A DNA stretch of 64,000 nt from Chenggangzhangella methanolivorans (GTDB lineage Bacteria > Pseudomonadota > Alphaproteobacteria > Rhizobiales > Methylopilaceae), in the NCBI RefSeq assembly GCF_019797865.1, contig NZ_CP081869.1, positions 4,106,501-4,170,500 of the forward strand, given 5' to 3'. The notes under the pieces are model-generated. The model was not told where the DNA came from, searched no databases, and saw only the letters and a list, made by a program, of their open reading frames with translations. How positions within the stretch are numbered: the stretch's first letter is position 1; each line of letters begins with the position of its first letter. The position numbers and the translations under genes are program-made. Below are positions 57,751-64,000 of this stretch, in pieces.

Positions 57751-58618
57751 GATGTCCAACGTCTCAGCCTCGCCGTTCCCCGGCTTCTCAGCGCTCGCGC
57801 CCGGCTACGAGCTGGCGCTGTGCGACGTCTGGGCGTGCTGCATGACGGGCTCAACGCCCATCTCTCCGCCGCCGACGCGCTCACGCGCTTCCGCGAGGCA
57901 GGCGGGGCCGTGGTGCTGGTCTCCAACGCGCCGCGCCCGTCCGAATGGGTGGTGACGAGCCTCGACGAGAAGGGCGTGCCGCGCTCCGCCTGGGACGCGA
58001 TCGTGACCTCGGGCGACGTCGCCAAGCGCATGATCGCCGACCGCGGATTTTCGCGCGTCCACCACATCGGGCCGGAACGCGACCTGCCGCTGCTGGGCGA
58101 CGAGCGCATCGCGCGGGTTCCGCTCGAGGACGCGCCGATCGCGGTCGTCACCGGCCTCGTGGACGATCAGACCGAAGTTCCCGAAGACTATGACGAGCGC
58201 CTCGCCGTCATGAAGGCGCGCGGCCTCGCGCTGATCTGCGCCAACCCCGACCTCGTCGTGATGGTGGGCGAGCAGCGCCTCTGGTGCGCGGGCGCGATCG
58301 CCGACCGCTACGAGGCCATGGGCGGCGAGACGCTGTGGGCCGGAAAGCCCTACGCGCCGATCTACGAGGCGGCGATGCGGCTCGGCTCCGACGTGCTCGG
58401 CCGACCCGTGCCGCGCGAGCGCGTCATCGCCATCGGCGACGCGGTGCGCACCGACCTCACGGGCGCGACCGACGCCGGGATCGACTGCGTGTTCGTCGCC
58501 GACGGCATCCATGGCGAGGAGCTTGGCCGCGGCGCGCCCGACCCCCGAAAAGCTCGACGCCCTCTTCGCCGAGCACGGCTACCGCCCGGTGGCCGTCATG
58601 CCGCAGCTCGCCTGGTGA
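57751..58618 (+). CDS. TIGR01459 family HAD-superfamily class IIA hydrolase (two frameshifts)
   Basis: About 289 aa after repair. HAD motif I is LALCDVWGVLHDG once one G is added in 57831-57833. Motif II is in VVLVSNAPRPSEWV, and motif III/IV is GKPYAPIYEAAMR with AIGDAVRTDLTGATDAGIDCVFVADGIHGEEL. A second break in the C-run 58537-58539 hides the true end APTPEKLDALFAEHGYRPVAVMPQLAW. Class IIA HADs include NagD-like sugar and nucleotide phosphatases; the substrate of TIGR01459 proteins is not known. It starts a three-gene run ending in the Fae homologue. Confidence 0.87.
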
Positions 58619-58632
58619 CCGGAGGCGCGACC

Positions 58633-58926
58633 ATGGCCGACGATGCGTCGCGGTCGGCGCCGATCGCTCCGCCGGCGATCGTGATCAGAAAGCAGGCGAT
58701 CGCGGACAAGTCGGTCCATCTTCAGCCTGTTCTCGCGGACCTCGGCTTTCGCGACGCCCCCACCGAGACCGCCGACCTCGTCTTGCTCGGCCCGCTCTTC
58801 GGCGCGGAGGCCGTCATGGCCGTCATCAGGGCGCTGGAAGGTCAGGGGCTCGTCTATGTCGATGACTTCTACGCGGTTGAAGTCGATCTGCCCGATTGGC
58901 TTCGACTGAGCGCGTCTTGCGCCTGA
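58633..58926 (+). CDS. small conserved hypothetical protein, 97 aa
   Basis: The ATG at 58633 has GGAGG seven bases upstream and is 14 bases after the hydrolase stop. The product has no membrane segment. Its centre ADLVLLGPLFGAEAVMAVIRALEGQGLVYVDDFYAVEVDLPDWLRL looks like a small alpha/beta fold. It is flanked closely by the HAD gene and the Fae homologue (30 bases), so it is probably co-transcribed. Function unknown. Confidence 0.6.
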   Translation: MADDASRSAPIAPPAIVIRKQAIADKSVHLQPVLADLGFRDAPTETADLVLLGPLFGAEAVMAVIRALEGQGLVYVDDFYAVEVDLPDWLRLSASCA

Positions 58927-58956
58927 TCTCCATTCGATAAGCGAAGGAAAGCACCC

Positions 58957-59505
58957 ATGAGCAACCGCATCGTCCTGCGCGCCGGCGAGGCGCTCGTCGC
59001 CGGCGGCCCTCCCGGAACCGCGGCCGAGCCCGAGGTCGTGATCGGCGAGCTCGACGGGCCGGTCGGGACCGCGATCGCCACGCTGACCGGCGACCAGGTC
59101 CAGGGCCACACCCGCGTGTTCGCGCTTCTGAACACCGACATCATGGTGCGCCCGGTGACGCTGTGCGTCTCCAAGGTCACGGTCGACAATTCGCGCTACA
59201 CCAACATCCTTATGGGCACGGTGCAGTTCGCGATCGCCAACGGCGTGCTGGACGCGGTCCGCGCCGGCTACATCCCGAAGGAAAAGGCCAACGACCTCGG
59301 CGTGATCTGCTCGGTCTGGCTCGCGCCCACGATCGTCGACGTGAAGGACCTCGACCACAAGGTGCTGTTCGACATCCACCGCAAGAGCATGTGCGAGGCG
59401 ATCCGCAAGGCCATGGCGTCGGAGCCGACCATCGACTGGCTGCTCGAGAACCAGGACAAGATCACGCACAAGTACTACCAGATGGGTCTCGACGGTAAGG
59501 TCTGA
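58957..59505 (+). CDS. formaldehyde-activating enzyme (Fae) family protein, non-canonical active site
   Basis: 182 aa, intact. Family features are RAGEALVAGG, VVIGELDGPVGTAIATLTGDQVQGHTRVFALLNTDIMVRP, VTLCVSKVTVDNSRYTNILMG and IPKEKANDLGVICSVWL. Fae joins formaldehyde to tetrahydromethanopterin in methylotrophs. The catalytic His 17 of the Methylorubrum enzyme lies in 'AHIDLIIG'; here that stretch reads AEPEVVIG, with Glu 24 in place of His. The tail (EPTIDWLLENQDKITHKYYQMGLDGKV) is also unlike canonical Fae. It may be one of the Fae paralogues of unsettled function. Confidence 0.85.
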   Translation: MSNRIVLRAGEALVAGGPPGTAAEPEVVIGELDGPVGTAIATLTGDQVQGHTRVFALLNTDIMVRPVTLCVSKVTVDNSRYTNILMGTVQFAIANGVLDAVRAGYIPKEKANDLGVICSVWLAPTIVDVKDLDHKVLFDIHRKSMCEAIRKAMASEPTIDWLLENQDKITHKYYQMGLDGKV

Positions 59506-59552
59506 GATTGGGCCGAGGCGGCTGCGCCGAGTTGGCGCGACCGTCACCCCGC

Positions 59553-59646
59553 TCGTCATCCCCCGGCTTGTCCGGGGGATCCACGCCATGTCGTAGGGCG
59601 TCGTGGCGTGGAGACGTGGATGCCCCGGACAAGCCGGGGCATGACG
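59553..59646. repeat. palindromic intergenic repeat (GTCATCCCCCGGCTTGTCC type)
   Basis: The left arm TCGTCATCCCCCGGCTTGTCCGG and the right arm CCGGACAAGCCGGGGCATGACGA are near-perfect inverted copies around ATCCACGCC/GGCGTGGA inner stems. It can form a long hairpin after the Fae gene. Elements of this kind are common between genes in Hyphomicrobiales. Confidence 0.8.
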
Positions 59647-59670
59647 AACTGAACTTGGCGCGCCGCCCCT

Positions 59671-60237
59671 TCAGGCCGCCACGCTCGCCCGCAGCGCCGC
59701 GAGCGTGTCGCGGAACCCGCCGGCCCGGCCGAACACCCGCTCCATCAGCAGCGCGCCTTCGAGCGTCGCGATGATCTGGCGGGCGAGCGCTTGGCTGCCG
59801 ACGCCCGGACGCAAGTCTCCCGCCGCCTGTCCCTCGGCGATGACCGCCGCCAGCCACTCGACATGCTTGGCGAAGAACGCCGAAAGCGCCGTCCGGAAGG
59901 CCGCAGGCAGCGCCGCGACCTCGACCGCGAGCGCGGCGCAGAGGCAGCCAAGGTCGTCCTCCAGCCCCTTCAGATAGAGCGCCGCATAGGCGTCGATGCG
60001 CGCGGGCGCGTCGGCGTGAGCCTCAAGGATCTTGGCCATCGCGGCGTCGTAGCGCTCGTCATAGGCCGCCACGAGCGCCAGCCCCATCGCCTCCTTGGAC
60101 GGAAAGTGGTGATGGATGCTCGCCTTGGTGATCCCGACCTCGGCCGCGAGATCGGCGTAGCTGAAGCCGGCGTAGCCGAGGCGGCGCACCAGCCTCTCGG
60201 CCTCGATCAGCAATCGGTCTCGGGTCTTCAGGGACAT
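59671..60237 (-). CDS. TetR family transcriptional regulator
   Basis: 188 aa, intact. The N-terminal helix-turn-helix is TRDRLLIEAERLVRRLGYAGFSYADLAAEVGITKASIHHHFPSKEAMGLALV. The C-terminal ligand domain has a TetR_C pattern like the YcdC/AcrR-related group (GCLCAALAVEVAALPAAFRTALSAFFAKHVEWL). It faces away from the AhpD-like gene at 60709, whose upstream region holds the palindrome CCTACTAGTAGG, a plausible operator. The 470-base gap between them is mostly a palindromic repeat. Confidence 0.9.
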   Translation of the reverse strand: MSLKTRDRLLIEAERLVRRLGYAGFSYADLAAEVGITKASIHHHFPSKEAMGLALVAAYDERYDAAMAKILEAHADAPARIDAYAALYLKGLEDDLGCLCAALAVEVAALPAAFRTALSAFFAKHVEWLAAVIAEGQAAGDLRPGVGSQALARQIIATLEGALLMERVFGRAGGFRDTLAALRASVAA

Positions 60238-60423
60238 CGGCGAAGTATCCGGCGCAGCAGGGCCCCGTCAACGCGCGTCCAGGCGAGGGGGCGGCGATGA
60301 GTGAGTTCGGCCGGCAAGCCGGGGGACGCCGGCGGCGGCGCGCGGGCGGCGTCCGAAGGGTTCGGAAGGGGCATGTCGTTCACGCCGGCCTCCTTCCTTC
60401 GAGAGCGCTTTGCTTTGCCGAAC

Positions 60424-60545
60424 TGCGTGCTTCGAGACGCCGACCTCCGGTCGACTCCTCAGCATGAGGGGGCGTGGGAGATTGGCGTCTTCTAAACCTC
60501 CCTCATGCTGAGGAGCCTGCGTCAGCAGGCGTCTCGAAGCACGCA
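60424..60545. repeat. palindromic intergenic repeat (GCGTGCTTCGAGACGCC type)
   Basis: GCGTGCTTCGAGACGCC (about 60425-60441) returns as GGCGTCTCGAAGCACGC near 60528-60544, and the inner CTCCTCAGCATGAGGG pairs with CCCTCATGCTGAGGAG. The element is 122 bases, imperfectly palindromic, and lies in the gap between the TetR and AhpD-like genes. Confidence 0.82.
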
Positions 60546-60673
60546 CTCGGCGTCATCCCAAGCTGACGCCTGATCCCACGCCCGCACGCCGGCGAGGTCC
60601 CGGAGCATCTCCTTCACGCCCGCCTCGATCCGCTCGCTCCGGCCGCCGCGTCCTTGATCCGCCCATCGTGCAC

Positions 60674-60685
60674 CCTACTAGTAGG
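60674..60685. promoter_or_regulatory. TetR-type operator candidate upstream of the AhpD-like gene
   Basis: CCTACTAGTAGG is a perfect 12-bp palindrome 23 bases before the ATG at 60709. Its position overlaps where a promoter would lie. The TetR regulator encoded at 59671-60237 is the obvious candidate binder; this is inference. Confidence 0.6.
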
Positions 60686-60708
60686 TTGGTGAATTTGGGA
60701 GGATACGT

Positions 60709-61042
60709 ATGTTTGACTGGAACGGTTATCGCGACGCCCTCGGCGGCCGGCTCGGCGAGCTGGCGAAGCTCAGTCCCGACGTGATGAAGGGGCACGACAC
60801 GCTGGCGGCGGCGGCGACCGCCGGAAAGGTTCTGGACGCCAAGACCCGGGAGCTGATCGCGCTCGCGGTGGCGGTGACCCACGCGCTGCGACGGCTGCAT
60901 CGCGGTCCATTCCGAGGCCGCCCGCAAGGCCGGGGCGAGCAAGGAGGAGCTCGTCGAGGCGCTCGGCGTCGCGATCGCGCTCAACGCGGGCGCGGCGCTG
61001 GTCTATTCGGCCCGCACGCTCGACGCGTTCGACAAGTCCTGA
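60709..61042 (+). CDS. carboxymuconolactone decarboxylase/AhpD-like protein (frameshifted)
   Basis: About 111 aa after repair. It starts MFDWNGYRDALGGRLGELAKLSPDVMKGHDTLAAAATAGKVLDAKTRELIALAVAVT. Removing one C from 60878-60880 gives TRCDGCIAVHSEAARKAGASKEELVEALGVAIALNAGAALVYSARTLDAF. The C-x-x-C-x-x-x-H motif (CDGCIAVH) is the redox or proton-relay site of AhpD-like members. This suggests a small peroxidase- or disulphide-linked function more than true decarboxylation. Control by TetR through the palindrome upstream is likely. Confidence 0.87.
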
Positions 61043-61085
61043 AAGCGCGCCCGCCGGCCGCGACGCGCGGCCGGCGGGCCAGAAC

Positions 61086-61514
61086 TCACTTCACGCCGAG
61101 CAGCTCGACGTCGAAGATCAGCGTGGCGTTCGGCGGGATGACGCCGCCGGCGCCGCGCGCGCCGTAGCCCATCTCCGGCGGGATGATCAGCGTGCGCTTG
61201 CCGCCGACCTTCATGCCCTCAAAACCCTTGTCCCAGCCCTGGATCACCATGCCGGCGCCGAGGCGGAACGAGAACGGGTCGCCGCGGTCGACGGAGCTGT
61301 CGAACTTCGTCCCCTTTTTGCCGCCGTCGTCGAGATAGCCGGTGTAGTGCACCTCGACCTGCTGGCCGGCCTTGGCCTCGGCGCCCGAGCCGACGACCGT
61401 GTCCTGATATTTGAGGCCGCCCGGGCCGGCCTTCGTCTCGACCGCCGCGGCGGGCGTCACCGCCATGGCGAGCGCGAGGCCCCCGAGCGTGGTGAGCGCG
61501 ACCATAAGACTCAT
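61086..61514 (-). CDS. FKBP-type peptidyl-prolyl cis-trans isomerase
   Basis: 142 aa, intact. A signal peptide (MSLMVALTTLGGLALAMAVTPAAAV) is followed by one FKBP domain: GLKYQDTVVGSGAEAKAGQQVEVHYTGYL, FDSSVDRGDPFSFRLGAGMVIQGWDKGFEGMKVGGKRTLIIPPEMGYG and IPPNATLIFDVELLGVK. The active-site residues Tyr, Phe, Asp, Trp and the final Phe are all in place. It catalyses prolyl isomerisation of proteins in the periplasm. Confidence 0.95.
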   Translation of the reverse strand: MSLMVALTTLGGLALAMAVTPAAAVETKAGPGGLKYQDTVVGSGAEAKAGQQVEVHYTGYLDDGGKKGTKFDSSVDRGDPFSFRLGAGMVIQGWDKGFEGMKVGGKRTLIIPPEMGYGARGAGGVIPPNATLIFDVELLGVK

Positions 61515-61697
61515 GCGTCTGATCCTTCCTTAGCGTGCCTTGGAGCCGATCGGCGGCCCCGCGTTCCGGCCGCCTTATAGCGGCCTTCCCGCCGTCTTGG
61601 CGCCCTTCGCGGGTCACATCCGATCAATAGCTCGGCTTCAGCGGCCGGCGCGCTCGATTCGTCCGCCGCGCGTAAACGCTCAAGCGGAGTTCGATCC

Positions 61698-61880
61698 ATG
61701 ATGGACGGCGGAGGCGAAATTTTCTGGATTCTCAGCGCAGTGGCCGGCGTGATCATGCTCGGCGGCGGGCTCGCGCTGTCCATGGTGCGCGAGCGCGAGC
61801 TCACCGACGAGGAGCGCGCCGCTTCCGACGAGGCGACGCGCCGGCTCTACGCCGAAGAGGCCCGCGACGGGGCGCGGTGA
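61698..61880 (+). CDS. small single-span membrane protein, 60 aa
   Basis: MMDGGGEIFWILSAVAGVIMLGGGLALSMVRERELTDEERAASDEATRRLYAEEARDGAR: one N-terminal membrane helix (IFWILSAVAGVIMLGGGLAL) and a charged helical tail. This shape is common in small inner-membrane proteins. An ATG pair at 61698 starts it; the ribosome-binding site is weak. The function is not known. Confidence 0.55.
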   Translation: MMDGGGEIFWILSAVAGVIMLGGGLALSMVRERELTDEERAASDEATRRLYAEEARDGAR

Positions 61881-61950
61881 GCAGGGCGTCCCCCTCGCCC
61901 TTGCGGGGAGGGGCCGACGGCGCGGCGCGTTGACGACTGCGCTCTGGTTC

Positions 61951-62456
61951 CTAGCGCCGCGAAGGGTTGACGTGCACCGTCTTGCCGTTCGGCAGGATGA
62001 GGTCGCCGGGGATCTGGCCGGGCTCGCAATCGCCGAGGCGGCGGTCTCGATCGCGGTCGAAAACGTGCGGTTGAGGCCCGCGTCGCCGCCGTCGCTGCGC
62101 ATGGTGGTGAGGGCCTGGGCGCGCGCGTAAGTCTCGAAGTCGCCGGTGACGGTCACCTTGTTGTCGACCGAGAGACCGCCCGACGAGCACACCGCGCCGG
62201 CCGCATAGCCGTCGGCGGTGCGCTTGAAGTCGTTGTTCTTGCACGTCAGCACCGAGGTCAGCTGCAGCACCAGCCGGTCGGTCGCGGCGTCGATGCACTC
62301 TTTCGCGCCGGTGCGCCCGGCGTCCGTGATGGTCATCGTCTCCCAGAGGCCGGGCGCGCGCTTCGGCACGGACGAGATGTCGGCGGACGCGAGGCCCGGC
62401 GCGGCCATCAGGAGCGCTGCTGCGAGCGCGGTCCGGAGTCCGGCGGTCGGCGTCAT
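61951..62456 (-). CDS. DUF3617 family exported protein (frameshifted)
   Basis: About 168 aa after repair. A signal peptide (GLRTALAAALLMAAPGLASAD) precedes the DUF3617 pattern: KRAPGLWETMTITDAG, ECIDAATDRLVLQL, LTCKNNDFKRTADGYAAGAVCSSGGLSVDNKVTVTGDFETYARAQ. After one added G near 62031-62034 the end is GDCEPGQIPGDLILPNGKTVHVN. Conserved Cys residues in this family probably form disulphides. The role is unknown. Confidence 0.83.
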
Positions 62457-62638
62457 GGCGAGTAAGCCCTCGGGTGCGAATCTTCTGCGGCCGCGCCGCA
62501 TCGCCTGAAGCTGGAGCGCCGCGCGTCGCACGGCAATGGGATTTTGGACGCCCGCCGCGCGCTGCGCGTTTCCGAACCCTCACGGGCGCGCTATCTGCTC
62601 GTGACAAGGGGCCGAACCGCCTTGTCAGGGGATGCGCG

Positions 62639-63541
62639 ATGCGCTGGGACGATTTTCGCCGGAGCGACAATGTCGACGACGTGCGCGGCGAGGGCGGCGG
62701 CGGCGGCTTCCGCTTCCCCGGCGGCGGAGGCGGCCTCGGCATCGGCGGCCTCATCGTCGTCGGCCTCGTCTCCTGGGCGCTCGGCGTCGATCCGCGACTG
62801 ATCCTCGCCGGCATCGACGCGGTCCAGGGCGGCGGGGGCGGCGGCTACGAGCAGCAGGACCGGCCGCAGGGGCAGCGGCGCGAGCTCAGCCAGGCCGAGC
62901 AGCGCCAGGGCGAGTTCGTGCGCGCGGTGCTCGCCCAGACCGAGGACGTCTGGACCGAGATCTTCCGCGAGCAGGGCAAGCGCTACGAGGCGCCGCGGCT
63001 CACGCTCTTCAGCGGCCAGACGCGCTCGGCCTGCGGGCGGGCGGTCTCGGCCATGGGACCGTTTTACTGTCCGGGCGACCGCCGAGTCTATCTCGACACC
63101 GAGTTCTTCGACGAGCTCACCCAGAAGTTCCGCGCGCCCGGCGACTTCGCGCGCGCCTATGTCATCGCGCATGAGATCGGCCACCACGTGCAGAACCTCA
63201 TCGGCGTGATGGACAGCGCGCAAGGGGCGCGCGAGCGGGCGCGTTCGGAGGAGGAGTCGAACGCGATCTCGGTCCGGATCGAGCTTCAGGCCGATTGCCT
63301 CGCGGGCGTCTGGGCCGCGCGCGCCGACGCCAAGTTCAACATTCTCGAACAGGGCGACGTCGAGGGCGCGCTGAAGGCCGCGAGCGAGATCGGCGACGAC
63401 AAGCTGCAGCGGCGCTCGGGCGGCGAGGTGGTGCCGGACAGCTTCACCCACGGCTCGTCGGCGCAGCGCACCCAGTGGTTCAAGACCGGCCTGCAGAGCG
63501 GCGACATGCGCCGCTGCGACACCTTCAAGGCGCGCCTCTGA
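62639..63541 (+). CDS. YpfJ-type neutral zinc metallopeptidase
   Basis: 300 aa from the ATG at 62639, intact. The family start MRWDDFRRSDNVDDVRGEGGGGG leads to one membrane helix (GIGGLIVVGLVSWALGV). The large domain has RSACGRAVSAMGPFYCPGDRRVYLDTEFFDEL, the zinc-binding helix YVIAHEIGHHVQNLIGV (HExxH) and the downstream IELQADCLAGVWA with the third ligand. It ends SGDMRRCDTFKARL. It is a membrane-anchored protease of unknown substrate; the Cys pairs suggest the domain is outside the cytoplasm. Confidence 0.93.
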   Translation: MRWDDFRRSDNVDDVRGEGGGGGFRFPGGGGGLGIGGLIVVGLVSWALGVDPRLILAGIDAVQGGGGGGYEQQDRPQGQRRELSQAEQRQGEFVRAVLAQTEDVWTEIFREQGKRYEAPRLTLFSGQTRSACGRAVSAMGPFYCPGDRRVYLDTEFFDELTQKFRAPGDFARAYVIAHEIGHHVQNLIGVMDSAQGARERARSEEESNAISVRIELQADCLAGVWAARADAKFNILEQGDVEGALKAASEIGDDKLQRRSGGEVVPDSFTHGSSAQRTQWFKTGLQSGDMRRCDTFKARL

Positions 63542-63547
63542 CGCTCT

Positions 63548-63661
63548 TGTCCCGGGCTTGACCCGGGACCCAGAACCGACGGCGTGTCCCAGTTTTCGGG
63601 ATGTTCGCCGCTCTTAGCTGCAGCCGCCTCGGTTCTGGGTCCCGGCTCAAGCCCGGGACAA
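63548..63661. repeat. palindromic intergenic repeat (GTCCCGGGCTTGACCCGGGA type)
   Basis: TGTCCCGGGCTTGACCCGGG followed by ACCCAGAACCG is mirrored by CGGTTCTGGGTCCCGGCTCAAGCCCGGGACA. The 114 bases form an imperfect long hairpin between the metalloprotease gene and the last gene. A related class to the repeat at 59.6 kb, with a different inner part. Confidence 0.8.
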
Positions 63662-63666
63662 CGGCG

Positions 63667-64000
63667 CTACCTCTCGTCCAGCGCCCTGGCGCAGAGAATG
63701 TCGATGATCGTCACCGCGCCGACGATCGCGACGGCGGCGATCGCGGCGTTGCGCTTCGGGTTCGCTCGCGTAAGCGCGGGCGCGAGCGTCCAGAGGTCCA
63801 TGGCGTCGCCCGCGACCCGCGCCCAGATCCACATCGACCGGCCGCGCCCGCGCCGCCAGCCGAACAGCCCGGCGCCGGTCGCCATCTCGCGCGCGCCGAA
63901 ACCCTTCAGGAAGGTGTGGTTCTCCCGCAGGCCCACCGACTTCGCGAGCGCCCCGGGTCGCGCGAGCTCGAAGGCCGCGAGCGCGAGCTGGGCGAAGCCG
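63667..64000 (-). CDS. small membrane protein, C-terminal part (runs off the window)
   Basis: The frame is open from the window edge (GFAQLALAAFELARPGALAKSVG) to a TAG at 63667-63669. An ATG inside (GLRENHTF) is not the true start, since the upstream part reads on as coding. The pattern KGFGAREMATGAGLFGW, WIWARVAGDAMDLWTLAPAL and the final helix AAIAAVAIVGAVTIIDILCARALDER matches the 'G-x-GAREI-x-x-G' membrane domain found in small proteins and at the end of some cyclase/dehydrase-like proteins. Function unknown. Confidence 0.6.
   Translation of the reverse strand, partial: GFAQLALAAFELARPGALAKSVGLRENHTFLKGFGAREMATGAGLFGWRRGRGRSMWIWARVAGDAMDLWTLAPALTRANPKRNAAIAAVAIVGAVTIIDILCARALDER

Noticed and set aside
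59553-63661. The three palindromic repeats as parts of a CRISPR array
   Set aside because: Each element occurs once, the arms are inverted and not direct, and there are no regular spacers.

Overview
The window is a GC-rich (about 70%) stretch of an alphaproteobacterial chromosome, most likely order Hyphomicrobiales (Rhizobiales). The signs are a PdhS-type cell-cycle kinase, two phasins, a HisZ-HisG pair, a tRNA-His without an encoded G-1, groESL with CIRCE, a TipF-like EAL protein and TIGR01459/DUF2076/DUF2585 proteins. A formaldehyde-activating-enzyme (Fae) homologue hints at a methylotrophic lineage. I cannot fix the genus. No phage, transposase, CRISPR array, rRNA or large mobile element was seen; this reads as a core chromosome with short palindromic repeats.

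The strongest general feature is technical. About 32 single- or two-base frameshifts break 23 otherwise well-conserved genes, including groEL three times, hisG, glcD, glcE, glcF and nptA. Many sit in short C, G or A runs and one base restores the family sequence. They look like consensus errors of the assembly, not gene decay, so broken genes are annotated here as single reconstructed genes with the break marked.

Layout. 1-3.3 kb: end of a flavin reductase, then glpK and glpD (glycerol use). 3.5-5.8 kb: MipA-like outer-membrane protein, an Ala/Pro-rich protein, a small protein. 5.9-10.9 kb: B12 region, with cobF divergent from a cobalamin riboswitch, a BtuB-like TonB receptor and an exported propeller-like protein. 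11-14.2 kb: Tat-exported bicovalent-flavin oxidase, tRNA-His, two phasins. 14.5-26.6 kb: PdhS-like kinase, exported HpcH/HpaI aldolase, TIGR03364 oxidoreductase, sigma-54 response regulator, TipF-like EAL protein, Pat lysine acetyltransferase. 27-32 kb: glcDE, two unrelated genes, glcF (glycolate oxidase).

32-42.4 kb: DUF2076, a single-domain response regulator, an L,D-transpeptidase, GNAT, MarR divergent from an exported aldo/keto reductase, groESL with a sigma-32-like promoter plus CIRCE, AraC divergent from an exported metallo-beta-lactamase-fold protein, DUF1287. 42.4-45.6 kb: phosphate locus nptA-pstS behind two Pho boxes. 45.7-51 kb: LysR/AEC transporter pair, TSUP transporter/LysR pair, second L,D-transpeptidase. 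51-55.3 kb: exported protein, dienelactone hydrolase, a structured RNA candidate with terminator, hisZ-hisG. 55.4-59.5 kb: COG0523 zinc GTPase behind a Zur-like box, small proteins, TIGR01459 hydrolase, Fae homologue. 59.6-64 kb: TetR, an AhpD-like carboxymuconolactone decarboxylase, FKBP isomerase, DUF3617, YpfJ-type metalloprotease, and the start of an incomplete membrane protein.

The best candidate for an undescribed system is the riboswitch-linked pair of a BtuB-like receptor and an exported propeller-like protein at 6.8-10.9 kb. It resembles in layout, though not demonstrably in sequence, the BtuB-BtuG pairs of Bacteroidetes.
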